Assembly: GCA_000827205.1 (NCBI GenBank)
Contig: KN832557.1
Location: forward strand, 1,270,445-1,334,444
From: Plicaturopsis crispa FD-325 SS-3
Lineage: Eukaryota; Basidiomycota; Agaricomycetes; Amylocorticiales; Amylocorticiaceae
DNA: 64,000 nt
Direction: 5' to 3'
Shown here: positions 21,130 through 33,548 of the stretch, one piece after another
Position numbering within the stretch: the stretch's first letter is position 1
How the letters are laid out: every line of letters begins with the position of its first letter
The notes under the pieces: model-generated
The model's database searches: none
What the model was told of the DNA's origin: nothing
The model's input: the letters and a program-made list of their open reading frames with translations, nothing else
Translations under genes and position numbers: made by a program

Positions 21130-23486
21130 ATGCTGTGTTCGGATCTCTTGCTCTGCAGTGTATTGGCGCTTGTCAGCGTAGCAGCAGCAGCTATTGATTT
21201 CGATGTTCCTCGCTTCCCCGCAACGCAACATGTCTTCTCACCTGACGAAGGCACGAAACGAAACGGGTTTCCGTTAGGAAACGAGTCCACCTACCGTATT
21301 GTTAAGCCCGTCAAGACCGTAGCCGTCATCGGCGCCGGTGCTAGTGGTCTCATCGCCGGCCGGGAGCTACTCGACCACGGTTTCACAGTTCGGTTGTTTG
21401 AGCGTGACCATTTGTACGTGTATCCACCTCATTTCTTTTCCCTGCGTATTAGCCATGTTCACCACTTATCTATAGGCCCGGTGGTGTCTGGCATTACACG
21501 ACAGAGTCCGCGGCTGCCCCGTTCTACAATGAGTCCGACGTCCTTCTCCAAGATTACATCCCCACCCTACCCCCTACAAACGTCACCCTTCCATTTGTCG
21601 ACTATTCAAAGGATTATGCCTCGGAACGCCGTATCCATCGCGCTCCCAAGCAGGTCTGGCGGGACCTCCATAGCAATGCTCCGAGCCCGAATCAACAAAT
21701 TACGGAGTGGCCTTGGCCTACGGCACAGCCTTGGAAGTCAAGTCAATGGGCCCTCGGCAGATACTTGCGTAGTTATGCTGCATTTTTCGGACTTGCTGCC
21801 GATGAAGACTATGGCGGTGAAGGAAGGAAGGAGGTTGCGAGTTACAATACTCGGTATGTCGCATATCCGTATTCGGAGTATTCCTCTTGGAATAATTATC
21901 GTACAATGTAGGGTCGAGCATGCAGAGAAGTTGCAAGGCAGTGACAAGTGGACCCTCACTCTCAAGCGCGTGACTCGCCACGATGAAACCAGCGCAAAGA
22001 TAGAATTATGGAAAGAGGTAGGTCTAGTCCCTTTCTCAGCATATCAATTGCTGATATGCCGACAACCGTATAGGAATTCGATGCCGTTCTGGTTGCAAGT
22101 GGCAGATATAACGCACCAAAGATTCCCAGGATCCCTGGTCTGGCAGCTTGGGCAGAAAAGTGGCCCAGCCATGTATTTCATTCTCGCAGCTACCGCGCTC
22201 CAGAAGGATGGGCCAATAAGGTATGTCCATCCTGGTCTCAATGTCGCATATACTAATGTCCGTGGGTAGACGCTTCTCGTGGTTGGCGTATCTATCTCCG
22301 CCTCTGAAATTTCGCGAGAGGTCGCACCATTCGTCGATAAACTCTATCAGTCCGTGAGGGAGCTCCCCAAGAACAACGACTCCCAAACGTTCCCCTCCTT
22401 CACGCGTAAGTATCAACTCCGTCGGCTGCCGGAAAAAGCGGAAGTCGTACCCGAAATCGAACGACTGGAGGTACCGGGAGAGGGAGAGGACATCAGTAAA
22501 GGGAAGGTTGTCCTGAAAAATGGCACTGTTCTTACCGGGATCGACGGCATCATATTAGGGTCAGGAGAACTCTTGACATACTCATTTATGCCTCGACGAC
22601 TGACTAACGATCTTTCGATTCTATAGCACGGGCTATCGCTACACCTTCCCCTTTCTTCCACAATACCACAATGCATCACTAGGAACAAATATCACTGAAA
22701 CTCGCGTCGCTCCGCTTGTCACGGACGGCACGCATATCCGCTCTCTCTTTCTCGATACATTCTATATACCTGACCCAACCCTGGCGTTTATCAACAGTAA
22801 GTCATAGTATCCGTTGAAGAGCTGTCCAGACTCTGATCTCTCTTCCTCCAGTAAATCGCCTTGTGGGAGACTTCACATGGGGCGCATACCAAGCCCTCGC
22901 GATTTCGAAATATTGGAAAGGTCGTATTGAAATCCCTTCTCAAGAAGAGCAATGGAAATTGCACTGGGAGCGCGTCCGCGAGCGTGGCGGATACACCAAG
23001 ACATTCCAATTTTACGTGAGGCTTGTTTGTGTTCAAGGCCTGACCTCATGTTGATAACACTTCCCCGTGGATCTAGGGAGGTCAAGCTCCTGCTGCTTAT
23101 CGGTACATCATTGGATGGCTGAACAGCGCCGCCCACAAATACGGCGGCAAGCAAGTTGACCGCCTGCCATCTTAGTGCGCTTTTTGCTAGCCCGTACACG
23201 TCACGGCGCCTAACTTCTTTCTTTTCAAGCCGTGAACAAGTTGGACGCTATTTCTCTGCAGGTTAGTGCCTTCTTTGCTGACATCCCATACCACATTCTA
23301 GCTCATGCGAGTTCTGCAGTTAATTGGGGCAGGGATTTTGTCGACGACGGCACGAACCCCGGATACGGTGATCAATCTGTCGGGGTCTTTTCCGGGAATC
23401 TTGAGGATGAAGAAGCATTCCTCCCCAACGCTGCGGGCTTATCTGAGGATGGACTGAGCCTCCTCGCAGATGCTGCAGACTGGTAA
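21130..23486 (+). CDS. flavin-containing monooxygenase with secretory signal (FMO-like)
   Basis: A multi-exon gene beginning with a hydrophobic leader (MLCSDLLLCSVLALVSVAAA), so the product probably enters the secretory pathway. It carries the FAD-binding Rossmann motif VAVIGAGASGLIAGRELL, the segment PSHVFHSRSYR next to the FMO-type region, the NADPH motif LLVVGVSISASEISRE and ILGTGYRYTFPFLPQ, the counterpart of the FATGY motif. FMOs oxygenate soft nucleophiles such as N or S with NADPH and O2. The product is of usual FMO length, about 570 residues. An apparent GC-AG intron (23151-23229) is needed to keep the last exons in frame, which end in WGRDFVDDGTNPGYGD and an acidic tail. N-hydroxylating or Baeyer-Villiger relatives cannot be excluded. 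Confidence 0.82.
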
Positions 23487-24034
23487 AGGGCTAGGTGACT
23501 GGTGAACTTGTACTTCTACTGTCTGATTGACCTGTGCTGAACATCGGAATGATTTGTTCCTTCTGATGACTCCTTGGTCGACGACAATATAGATTCTCTA
23601 CCTACTCCCGACGCTGGCAATTTCAGTATTCTCACGACCGACAATTGAGGCGAAACGAGTCGCTTCTTCAACGTATGTGCATGACCGCTGCCGAATTCCC
23701 AAATCGAAGGAACAAACTTCGTGTAAAAGGCTACTTTAGTGACCTCGAAGCTCAGCTCGCTGGGGTGGCAGCGAATCTTCCCCTCTTACTGCCACCACGT
23801 TCATCAAACGTTCATAGCCGTTTTCTCGCATTCAGTCAAGTAAGTCGCATTGTTTTGGCTTCTCGACGAGGACTATGGTCTCCCGGTTGCTCGAGCGGTA
23901 TCCGTTTTGTGCAGTGACGCGTCGGAAGCGCTGTCCATAGTCGCGTCGCGTTGTGTCGTTTTTTACGCTTCACGAAATCCCTTGCTGACCTATTTTCTAC
24001 TTTCAGCCGCCCAGTGCCGTCAGCTCCTCCACCC

Positions 24035-25502
24035 ATGAGCGTGTCGAATCATGCCGAGTCCCAGAGCATTATTCAAGAACGTCGACCCAACTCAGGAGCG
24101 ATGGTTTTCGGATCTGAGCCCCCTATGCATTTCCCCTTTCAAGGAATAGGCAACTTTCCCACTAGTGTATCGCAGACGTCACCCTCGTATGTGGTCACTT
24201 ATATCTAATCCGTTGACACTCACTCACGACGCGACTTCGCAAGGTCGACCGCATCGCAAGTCACGAGTCTCCCACCATTATATTACAGCAACGGCCAGGT
24301 CTTTGATCCAACCTTTCGGAATGGTTATGGCGTCTATGGCTCTCAAAACGCGTACTTCCCATCCACTCTGCCTATGCTGACCGCACCCGTACAATGGACT
24401 CCGTTTACATCCGAGGATGAAGCGACTCTCGTGGACGCCTTGAGGAAAAGCACGTCGAACGCAAGTACGTATAAAGTGGCGATAGAGGCTTTGAGCGGTG
24501 TGAGTTTACACGTCTATGATACTGCACCTTCCGTGCTGACTTACTACTCGTCACGAAAGCACAACAACCATACCCGGCAGGACTGGGTAGACTATTACTT
24601 GACGCATACGACACGAATTAATGACATGGTTTCTCGCGCCATGCCAGAAGACTCCGTAGCTGCTGAGAAGCCGACGCCACCTCGAACCGTCAAAAAGCCT
24701 ACCTTTTCCAAGTACAATAGCAAATCGCCCTCCCCGCCCTCTCAGAGCGACCGCCAACACACCACCGAACATAACTCTTTTACAGAAGCCGATAATAAAT
24801 ACTTTATGAAGGCCATCAAACACGAATACAAGAAGGATCCTATGCCCACACAGAAATCAATATGTGCAAAGCTCGCTGATAATGTACGTTATCCATATAA
24901 CTGTCCGATATTCGGAGTCTAATTGTTGAGCGCCTCACGGTGTCACTGGCGTAGGTTTCGTGCCACAGTGCCAATGCTTGGAGGTTATATTGGAAGAAGA
25001 ACAGCTCGACGGTGAAGGCAATACGGACTGGCTCCTTTCATAGTGGCAAACCGCTACTGATCAATACCGGCGATTTGGACGATGACGCCGAGTCAAGCTC
25101 GAGTGACGACTCAGATACTAGTGTCGAATCCGAGGACGAGCCAGATGTCGAGCCGGACCGTCCAGACTATGCAAAAGCACCAGCCGAATCAAATGGTCAG
25201 GCATACACTGAAGCAGACATACACATGCTCGCGAGATACATGGCAGGGCTCCCGAAGAACGTCCCGCGTATACCATGGAAAGAGATAAACCGCTTGGTTA
25301 GTCGTTCAATGGTTGGTACGGCTACAAAGAAGCTTCATTGACCTCACACACTGTAGCACCCTGCACACACCAGCAGAGCCTGGGGATCGTACTACCGCAG
25401 AAATCTGGAAGGTAAGTACATCCACTCTTTTGGATATCGTATAGTTCGCGCCCTTGACAGTATCTCCCAGAAATTTCCATGTTAGCGGAATTGTACCGAT
25501 AG
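24035..25502 (+). CDS. protein with three tandem Rap1-type Myb/SANT-like repeats
   Basis: Spliced exons carry three related modules of about 50 residues. Repeat 1 starts at FTSEDEATLVDALRKST and ends NHTRQDWVDYYLTHTTR. Repeat 2 is FTEADNKYFMKAIKHEY to CHSANAWRLYWKKN. Repeat 3 is YTEADIHMLARYMAG to PAHTSRAWGSYYRRN. The pattern (F/Y)TexD, a hydrophobic first helix and a final H-(T/S)-x-x-x-W-x-x-Y-(Y/W)-(R/K) helix is that of Rap1/TRF-interacting Myb domains, which bind DNA or act as protein modules. A Ser/Asp/Glu-rich stretch (DDDAESSSSDDSDTSVESED) separates repeats 2 and 3. The start at 24035 is chosen as the first ATG after a good acceptor. An exon at about 23593-23838 could belong upstream, and the C-terminal end is uncertain because another splice would extend it to about 25640. 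Telomeric function is only a possibility. Confidence 0.6.
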
Positions 25503-26475
25503 CCCACCCGCTCTTTAGTGGGTAACGTTTCACGCACCACGACTGGAACAGACCAGAGAAAATTCAGATTCCGGCGCCTCCAGCAAACCAAATGCACCAA
25601 AGTTCGATACCTTCGGCCGCTCTATGCAACGACTTCTCCGCTGACCTACGCAATACCTCCATTCCCAACCCTGCCCTCCCATGTACCCTGCTACGAAAGC
25701 ACACCCCGGGCGAAATCTGTCGGGCGACTAATATCCGAACCGCCCAATGCTGCTTGCTATGCCTGGACCTTACCCTTCATTATTCTCTAATATTAGCCCT
25801 CGAATCGAGTAATTTACTTACATGCACGCCCCCCAATACCTGCAGCTTACGCATTCACCACCATAGATCATCAGCTGCGGCTGCAGGACCACACCGAGAG
25901 ATACTGAATACTACGATGTATTTCAGGCAAATTCCATGTCTTACCTTACATACATACCAACCCAATGATTTCGACGGCGATACTTCAACTCAGTGCTCGT
26001 GAACTCTGCCTTGACGTTGAAAAATAATGGCAGGAACGTCATCGGGAAAAATTAAGAGAGTACAGTCGGTGGCCCCTTCTTGTTGGCTGTCGGCTCCAAC
26101 GTCCTCGCGTCCTCCCCCAAATCCGGACTAGTCAGAAGGTCCCCGCGATCGTCAGAACCTGTCAGGACAGTCGGCGACAGTCGGTGAACGTTTAAACTGT
26201 CGTCGCACCAGCAAGCGTCGTTCAGAAATAATATAAGTCGAGAGTAGGTAAGGAACTGGTCCTCGCGTCGCGGTGGCGGCCGATGAAAGTCCGACAGCCA
26301 CTGGGTACTTATTGATATTTTATCATGAAATTGTTTTCACCGAGTCCTGCCCGAGTCAGCAGGTACAGAGCAGGTGCACACAGCGCGGGAATTGAGAAGA
26401 TCATCTCCGCCAGTCGTCCGCTCTGCTACACTTATAACGAGCTCTATTTTGAGGTTCGGAGGTCCATCGCCCATC
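25503..26475. other. intergenic and NADP-IDH promoter region
   Basis: A 136-codon frame (25592-26002) could be a C-terminal exon of the Myb-like gene but shows no domain, so I do not call it. At 26060-26200 the motif CAGTCGG recurs at uneven spacing. The part next to 26476 must hold the IDH promoter. Confidence 0.4.
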
Positions 26476-28361
26476 ATGTTCACCCGCTCACTGCTTGCGA
26501 CGCGCGCGCGGCCATGCTGCCTCGCAGCCAGACGGAATGGTTTTGCGAGTAGTGCCAGCCTATGTACGTGCAATTCCTGGTCGAAACCTCCTGCAGTTGC
26601 TTACTTTGTGTTCCCAGACGCGGCGAGCAAGATCGTCGTCAAGAATCCTGTGGTCGAACTCGACGGTGACGAGATGACGAGGATCATCTGGAAGAAAATC
26701 AGGGAGGAGGTGCGTCCGCTGCTAGACTGCTAGATTGACCCCTGAGAGCTCATATTTAATGGGCCAATAGCTCATTGTTCCGTACCTCGAACTCGACATC
26801 AAATACTACGACCTTGGTCTTGAAGCCCGTGATGCCGTGCGTTCTTCAAGTTTTGCGTGTCCTTCAAACTACTAACAGAATGCTTAGACATACGATCAAA
26901 TTACTGTGGATGCGGCCAACGCGATCATTAAACACAGTGTCGGCATCAAGTGCGCGACAATTACGCCAGATGAGGCTCGTGTCAAGGAGTTCAAGCTGAA
27001 GGAAATGTGGAGGAGTCCGAACGGCACCGTATGTACCCACGTTTACCCACAGGGAGATTTCAACTGAGCTATGCGCAGATCCGGAATATCCTGGGCGGAA
27101 CCGTGTTCCGCGAGCCCATCATCCTGTCGCGCGTACCGAAACCTATTCCTGGATGGGTCAAGCCCATCGTAATTGGACGGCATGCATTTGGAGACCAGGT
27201 AAGTCGAGGTCAACTCGTGTATTTTACTGGGTTCTGACGAGAACCACAGTACCGCTCAACGGACTTTATTGCCCCGGGTCCAGGAAAACTCCAGCTTGTC
27301 TATACGCCTACTGACGGCGGCGTTAAGACGACCCTAGACGTGTACACTTTCAAAGGAAAGGGTGTCGCGATGAGTATGTACAACACGGACGAGGTAACCA
27401 TCCTCAACGTGGCATGTCTATATTTCTGCTCAACGTTGTGTAGTCTATAACAGGGTTCGCGCACTCGTCTTTCAAGATGGCACTAGCCAAGAAGATGCCG
27501 CTGGTGAGCATTCTATCTCGAAAGGCTGCTTGCCCTCCATGCTAAAAGACTCGTAGTTCTTGTCGACGAAGAATACCATCCTCAAAAAATACGACGGCCG
27601 ATTCAAAGACATCTTCCAAGCCATCTACGAGACGTGCGTCTATCCGGTACATGTCCTGCACCCACAGCCCCTAACAATTTATGCAGAGATTACAAATCTG
27701 CCTTCGAGAGCGCAGGCATCTACTACGAGCACCGGCTGATCGACGACATGGTTGCACAAATGATCAAGTCGTCCGGCGGCTTTGTCTGGGCGACCAAAAA
27801 CTACGATGGCGACGTGCAGTCCGACATCCTCGCACAGGGCTTCGGAAGCTTGGGCATGATGACAAGCGAGCTGATCACCCCGGACGGTAACATCATTGAG
27901 AGCGAGGCTGCACATGGTCCGTACTATCTCCTCGTTCTCTACATTTTTCACCTCACTGATACTTGCACTTTGTACAGGCACGGTCACACGGCACTACCGC
28001 GAATGGCAGAAGGGCAACGAGACATCTACCAACCCGGTCGCGTCTATCTTCGCCTGGACACGCGGACTGCTGCACCGCGCAAAGCTCGACAAGAACGACG
28101 CGCTGCGCGACTTCTGTGTTGACCTCGAGGCCGCCTGCTTGGAGGTCATCGACGGTGACGGGATCATGACGAAGGACCTTGCGCTCGCTATTCACGGGAA
28201 GGACATGAAGCGGGAGCACTGGGTCGTCACTGATGTCTACATGGACGCCGTAAACGTGAGTCTTCTGATGTTCTGCGATGGATCTACGGCGTTTGCTGAC
28301 GACGAGGACACAGGCTAAATTACAGCGCAAGATCGCAGCGAGGGCTTCTGCAACGGTTTGA
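26476..28361 (+). CDS. IDP1: NADP-dependent isocitrate dehydrogenase, mitochondrial
   Basis: About ten exons encode the dimeric NADP-IDH (EC 1.1.1.42), which converts isocitrate to 2-oxoglutarate and makes NADPH. The N-terminus [20 protein letters not shown] is rich in Arg and lacks acidic residues, so the protein is probably imported into mitochondria. After the first intron the mature enzyme starts with [20 protein letters not shown]. Further landmarks are [20 protein letters not shown], the substrate loop [34 protein letters not shown] and the cofactor segment [17 protein letters not shown]. The final exon ends [14 protein letters not shown] at 28361. A peroxisomal targeting end is absent. 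A downstream segment, about 410 bp, separates it from the convergent MFS gene. Confidence 0.95.
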
Positions 28362-28771
28362 GCGTGCACATACAATGGTGTCCATTGTCGATTCACTTCA
28401 ACTCCGTACGCTGGTGGCGTAGACTATGTTTCATCGTGTTTCGGTAGGAGGAACGGACAACTTGCTGGCTTGATGCAACAGCTACATGTACAAGAGATTT
28501 AGCATCTACCTGGAAGAGGTTGTAGCAATTTTATGTCGTATCCTCGGCTTTGATGTGTGGAAAATCTCGTACTTATGTACGGTGCCAATCGAATGCACTG
28601 CATATGAAGTACTACTGTCCATTCGTCTACTTAGTTCGGGGGCGTTCTGGTCATGGAAAGGAGGGCCCCCAGACCCGGAGGAGATGGACGCGGCGTTCTC
28701 TGGACGCGCATGAGGCAAAGCAGCGTTTTTGCGACGGTAAGTAGCACATGATCTAGCTGCGATCTAAACAT

Positions 28772-31456
28772 TCAGTGAGCAAACCTGAAATCTAAACGGC
28801 GGTTTCCGAGGTCTTTCGTCGTAGTGAGATAGTGGACTCGTTCCTAAGTATTGCGCATAGCAATTAGCACAGTGCTTCACGGGATGAATGAAAGAGTACC
28901 CACCGCATCTGTCATATTGTCCCATTTTTTGGCCCGTTGTCGATTACGCCACACATAATATGCCTTCGTGCCAGGGTAGAGAACCAGCAGGTTCACGCAG
29001 CAGATAGACAGAAGGATGCTATTACCCCGGCGATCTATTTCGTGTTTGAGTAAGAAGCGTGTACGCGAGGAAGAATTTACTTACACCTGGGGGCATCATC
29101 GGCCCTGTATATCTGAGCGCTGATGATCCCGCTCGCTTGGACAAACCTGAAGGAGAGCATTCAGTCAACGCGCATAATTAGGAGGGGCAAGCCGCAAGAC
29201 GAACATGTTGTACAACGAGGCATTGACCGTGCGGCTGGCGACTGCTCCAGCGTTTCGCGAACACCATCCCACCTGAGAATATGTGTCAACAGAGAACCGA
29301 TGGATAATGAGAATGAGCCCAATACCTGTACAGGATGGGTATATCTAGAGTGACGCACTCCGCGGTGAGCCCGTCAATCAGGGGATGTACAAGCAGAATC
29401 ATCTTACGGGTACGAAAGTAGGCCAGTAGCAACTCCCTACAAAAGAGGCGGTTAACGAAAACGAATGAAATGCAAATAAAAGGGGACAAGCTTACAAAGT
29501 ATACCCATTGGTTCGGATTAGCGGGGAGTAGATACAGCGCGATCAAGAAGGGAAGTGACCACAAGTCTTCCATGCTGGCTACAAGCGACCGCTCGTTGAA
29601 CGTCTCGGAAATTAACGTGATGCCGTACATGGTGATGATTCCTGCGGCAGAGTAAGGGATGCTAAGAAGATTTGTCTGGAACGTCGAGAAGCTACATTCA
29701 TAGCGAGGTTGTAAGTCACGTCAGAGTCTCAGCAACAGTATCATAAAGCATTACCCGAGATTGCGCAAGGACAGTGTCATGTAGTTTGTCGGCGTTGACG
29801 TTGGTATGCCAAACGTTAGGCCTCTACAATATACAAGGTGTAAGTCATTCGAACACTGGCCAATTTCGCTTATCTGACGGACTTACAGAATGTAGAGCGG
29901 CCAGAGGTCGTAGTCACACATGGCCTGCCAGAGCCTCTTCAGGCTTAAGCCCTCACGGTTGTGCATATCGCCCTATGGGATGATGGTCGACAAACGGGCC
30001 CAGTACGACTGAGAATAAACGTACCTTGGTCGGGTCGTCTCGTAGAATGCGAGACACGATGATCGTTTCTTCCCTTTCGGTAAACCAGCCATTAGGTCGA
30101 TACCATGTACGCGTATTGGTTGGAGAGGGGGGCATTTGAGTGTATGTCAACAGGCCGATAACGAAAGTAATCAGTCCCCTGGATGCTATGTTCACTTTTG
30201 TGCACCACCGTGGAGTATAGAAAGCTTGCTCACTCAATAAGGAATAGCCAGCGCCAACCTGCTTTGTCCAGGACTCCTCGCATGTGTAACACGCCAAAAG
30301 CGATGAAACTTGCGACTATAGTGCACGCGTTCAACGACATCCAAAAGATGGAGAGGCGGTATGGTAGCTCGTACTTCGTATAGAAATCTACACCCGTCGG
30401 GCTGTAAGCACACAAGCTCGTAGATAGAGGTGTCGGCTGCACGTACACGATAAGTACAAAATGAGATCCGGAATGAATCTAGATTCCAAGAAGATATATC
30501 ATGGGTGCGGTAAAGAAAGGGAGTTGCCACTCACCCGCCCTGTAAGGCGCTGTGTATGGGCGTCAGATGAGCCCAGAAACGATTGCACAAAACACATACC
30601 CTAAAAGCGCACGGCATACGAGAAAGCTTGTTCGACCGCTAAGGAAGAATTGGAACATTGTCACAATGCTCCAGAGACACCTACACGCATTTCTGTAAGC
30701 TGGTTTCGTGCGCAAGGATTAGGATCAGTACATTTGAGTGGGGATCCAACGGTCAGGGCCGACCTATCGTTCCATAATTAGTCGGTGTCCGATTTTTCCA
30801 AAGCTCATCCACGCACTCGCTTCGAGACAAGCTGCGATGGCAGTTCCGCGCAGAGAAAGGCGAGCTTGAAGACAGTATTGCCAAGGTTGTAATCTACACG
30901 ATATTTGTCAGGAAAAATGTTTCAAAGTGCAGCGTCACTCGCCGTCAGTCGTGAGCCCGAGGTCAGGCAAGAAATTATCCGTATTAGCCTGCAAAAGGTT
31001 ACTTCGGTCGATGTTGAGTGCGGAGAAACTGATGGCAGCCCAAAGCATGACTCTCCAGTCAATCTTTCGAACAAGGGCCTATATAAAGAATTAGTTGATA
31101 CAGGGCAGAGTTATAGATATTCTGCCCACCCTCTCCTCGCGGTACGTCCACCGAGCTGTTGGATCGAACCTATGAAGGTTCTCATATTCTTTCTTCGGCC
31201 AGTAGTGAGGTGCCAGCGCAGGATCGTCATAGACAGAACGTTTCGTCGCCGTCGCGTCGAGGTCAGCCGCCTTTCGCCTCCCGAACAAGACGTCTATCAA
31301 CTTGTACGGCGTGTCTCCTTCCTCCACCAGATCCCTGCCCGAGTCGGTCGTATCTGCAGCCACTTTCTTATCAATGGCTACCGACGACGGTGTTGGGCTA
31401 TGAAGCTCGGGTACATCACTCAGCGGTGCCTTCGTTATGGATGGAGAGTTAGGCAT
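28772..31456 (-). CDS. MFS transporter, Dal5/anion:cation symporter family
   Basis: A gene of many small exons on the minus strand. The cytosolic N-terminus ([20 protein letters not shown]) leads to [20 protein letters not shown] at TM1. The family hallmark [20 protein letters not shown], then [20 protein letters not shown], lies at TM4-TM5. The N-domain ends with [17 protein letters not shown], and the C-domain has [18 protein letters not shown] and [16 protein letters not shown]. The last exon reads [19 protein letters not shown] and ends with FRFAH, a typical ending of Dal5/Tna1/Vht1 relatives. Substrates in the family include allantoate, nicotinate, biotin and pantothenate; the actual one cannot be read from sequence. 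It lies in the plasma membrane in characterised members. Some exon borders are approximate. Confidence 0.88.
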
Positions 31457-32584
31457 CCTGGGGCAGCCGGTTATGAAAGGACGAGGGTAAGTGATGGCCA
31501 GTCAAGCTCCTTATACTCATTCGCGATCAACGAGCACATCATCTTTGGGTGCTCCTACAGCCACGGAGGCCATTGGCGTCGCTGTGCCTCGATTGTTTTC
31601 GGAATGTCGTTCCCTCACGCGCAGCCTGAGCCGTGTGCCGTGATGTATAGTATGCCGTACTGTGGGCCACTGTGAAAAAGAAGGAGCGCGATTGCGCAAT
31701 CGAGCACATTGCACATTTCAAAGTGGATTTATGGTGCATTCGCGTTTGGTCTCGCATGCAGTGCCAAGCAATGACAATGAGCTCCAATCGACGGCGACAC
31801 CTAGGTTTAGGTAGTCAACACCACACATTCAATCGAATAACGCTGAAGACGTGGATGTACCTAGTAGTTGAAGAGGCGCCCGGAGGTGATTGAGCCATCT
31901 CGAGAGCAAATGACGAGCTTCAAGAAGCACTATTGCTGCTCCAAGCCAAAATAGGGCGAAAACCGTTCAACGGGGGCCATACATATAGACCGGGATATTT
32001 ATCGAGCACTAAGTACGCGATAAAAAGATAAGGAATCGATTGTGCGAGTTGTGGGGGGACTGGCCTTTGGTTGGAGACCGCAAATAGCGACGAGGCAACG
32101 ACAATGGTACGCGCCGCAGGGTACGCGACTCGGATTAGTATTAACTTACGCGCCGACTGTCTCGTTGGCTTTCAGTCCTGAAATATCCAGAGGACCTCGA
32201 ATTCACTTCCTTCTGTATCGTCTTGTATAGTGCGCAGATATCGCGAATATATCAAAGAAAAGGTGTACGCAGTACATTGTGACTTGTCGAAGGAAACCTG
32301 GACATCGAAGTCGCTGCCGACGGTTCGGACGACGGAGGGCTTCCGATTACTAATTTATAGCAACGTTGTCCCCTGTCTTGGTCTCTGCTTGTATGGCTCT
32401 GGCTCTGAGTCTCAGGCTCTCGCAACCGCGGCCGTGAGCGCTTGCCCACGGCGACTTCTTGGCTTCCAGCACTCGAGTCAGTCTTTGACGCTGCACAGAC
32501 TCTGCACAGCAAATGCACAGCAGTTATGGACCGACATATAAAGCTCTCTAGGTCTGCCATATCCTGAACTACACTACATCTACG
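31457..32584. promoter_or_regulatory. divergent promoter region between MFS transporter and oxygenase B
   Basis: A 1.1-kb gap between opposing starts. Short frames in it have no domain or splice support. I see no inverted repeats of element type. Promoter function is inferred from layout. Confidence 0.4.
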
Positions 32585-33548
32585 ATGTTCACGAGCAAGA
32601 TCGCCAACACCTTCCGTAAACTGGCACCCGACAATCCTGCGCCTCCACGTCGACCGGAGCCACCTAAAGTTGTCCGCACAAGTTACACTTCGAAAGCTGT
32701 CGATATCCCCCAGACGTTTCTCACGGAACTACCTGACGACGCGCAGCCCATTACCGTCGCGCACATCGACTTCTCCAGGACTCCTCTGCCAGAGTATGCA
32801 GGCTCGTATGCCGTCGTGCTCGAGAACGTGCTAAGCGCATCAGAATGTGCCATGTTGCTCAAATTGGCCGAAGATAGCGTTATTGGAGGTGACGGGAGCA
32901 GCGATCGTGCCGCGTTGTGGAAGCCAGCCATGGTGAACGCTGGGCCAGGACGTGAGGTCTTGATAACCGAATACCGGAATTCAGACCGGATTATATGGGA
33001 CGATGTAACCCTGACGCAGCGCTTGTGGGCTCGCTGTCTACAAGCTGAGGGGATCGAAGCCGCACTGGGTACCATCGAAGGAGATTCTGCGGTTCAAGAG
33101 AAGTGGGCAGCGCGGTTTGGGCACAAATGGCGATTCACGAAACTGAATGAGCGTATGCGGTTCTTAAAATATGGCCCCGGCCAATATTTCCGAGGTGAGT
33201 ACATGTTCTCGTATGTTGAATGAGGCGCCCACTAAGTAGTCACGAACAGAGCATACGGATGGCGCATATCAGGACCCGGTCACGCACGAGCGCTCGTTCT
33301 ATACCCTACATCTATACCTGAACGACTCGGCACAAACCTGCGCTACCGACAAATCGCTGGTAGGAGGTGCAACGACGTTCTATTCCGATGACATGTCGAG
33401 GCGCCTGGACGTGGATCCGAAAGCTGGCCGAGTGCTTATCTTCCAGCACAAGGGGCTATTGCATTCCGGTGACGAGGTACTATCGGGAATCAAGTATACC
33501 ATGAGGACGGATCTCATGTATGCAGATGTCTCGAAGTCGGAGGATTGA
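32585..33548 (+). CDS. 2OG-Fe(II) oxygenase, prolyl-4-hydroxylase-like, paralog B
   Basis: Two exons (32585-33194, 33250-33548) encode 302 residues. The HxD pair is H205 and D207 in EHTDG, formed across the intron. The distal ligand is H275 in GLLHSGDEV, and R289 or K285 in IKYTMRTDLMY is the likely 2OG anchor. Residues GGATTFYS and RLDVDPKAGRVLIFQHKG belong to the same domain. The protein is closely related to the gene at 14975-15905 in inverted orientation about 17 kb away, with the intron at the same codon position. It has nine residues (AQTCATDKS) missing from that copy. The N-terminus MFTSKIANTFRKLAP is basic and could target mitochondria. The substrate is unknown; the family name does not imply collagen or prolyl substrates. 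Confidence 0.88.

Noticed and set aside
25592-26002. 136-codon frame after the Myb-like gene
   Set aside because: It could be a C-terminal exon, but none of the three frames in this stretch shows a domain or a splice site clearly better than the others.
31457-32584. Possible secondary transposon in the MFS/oxygenase gap
   Set aside because: No inverted terminal repeats with matching duplications could be found by eye.
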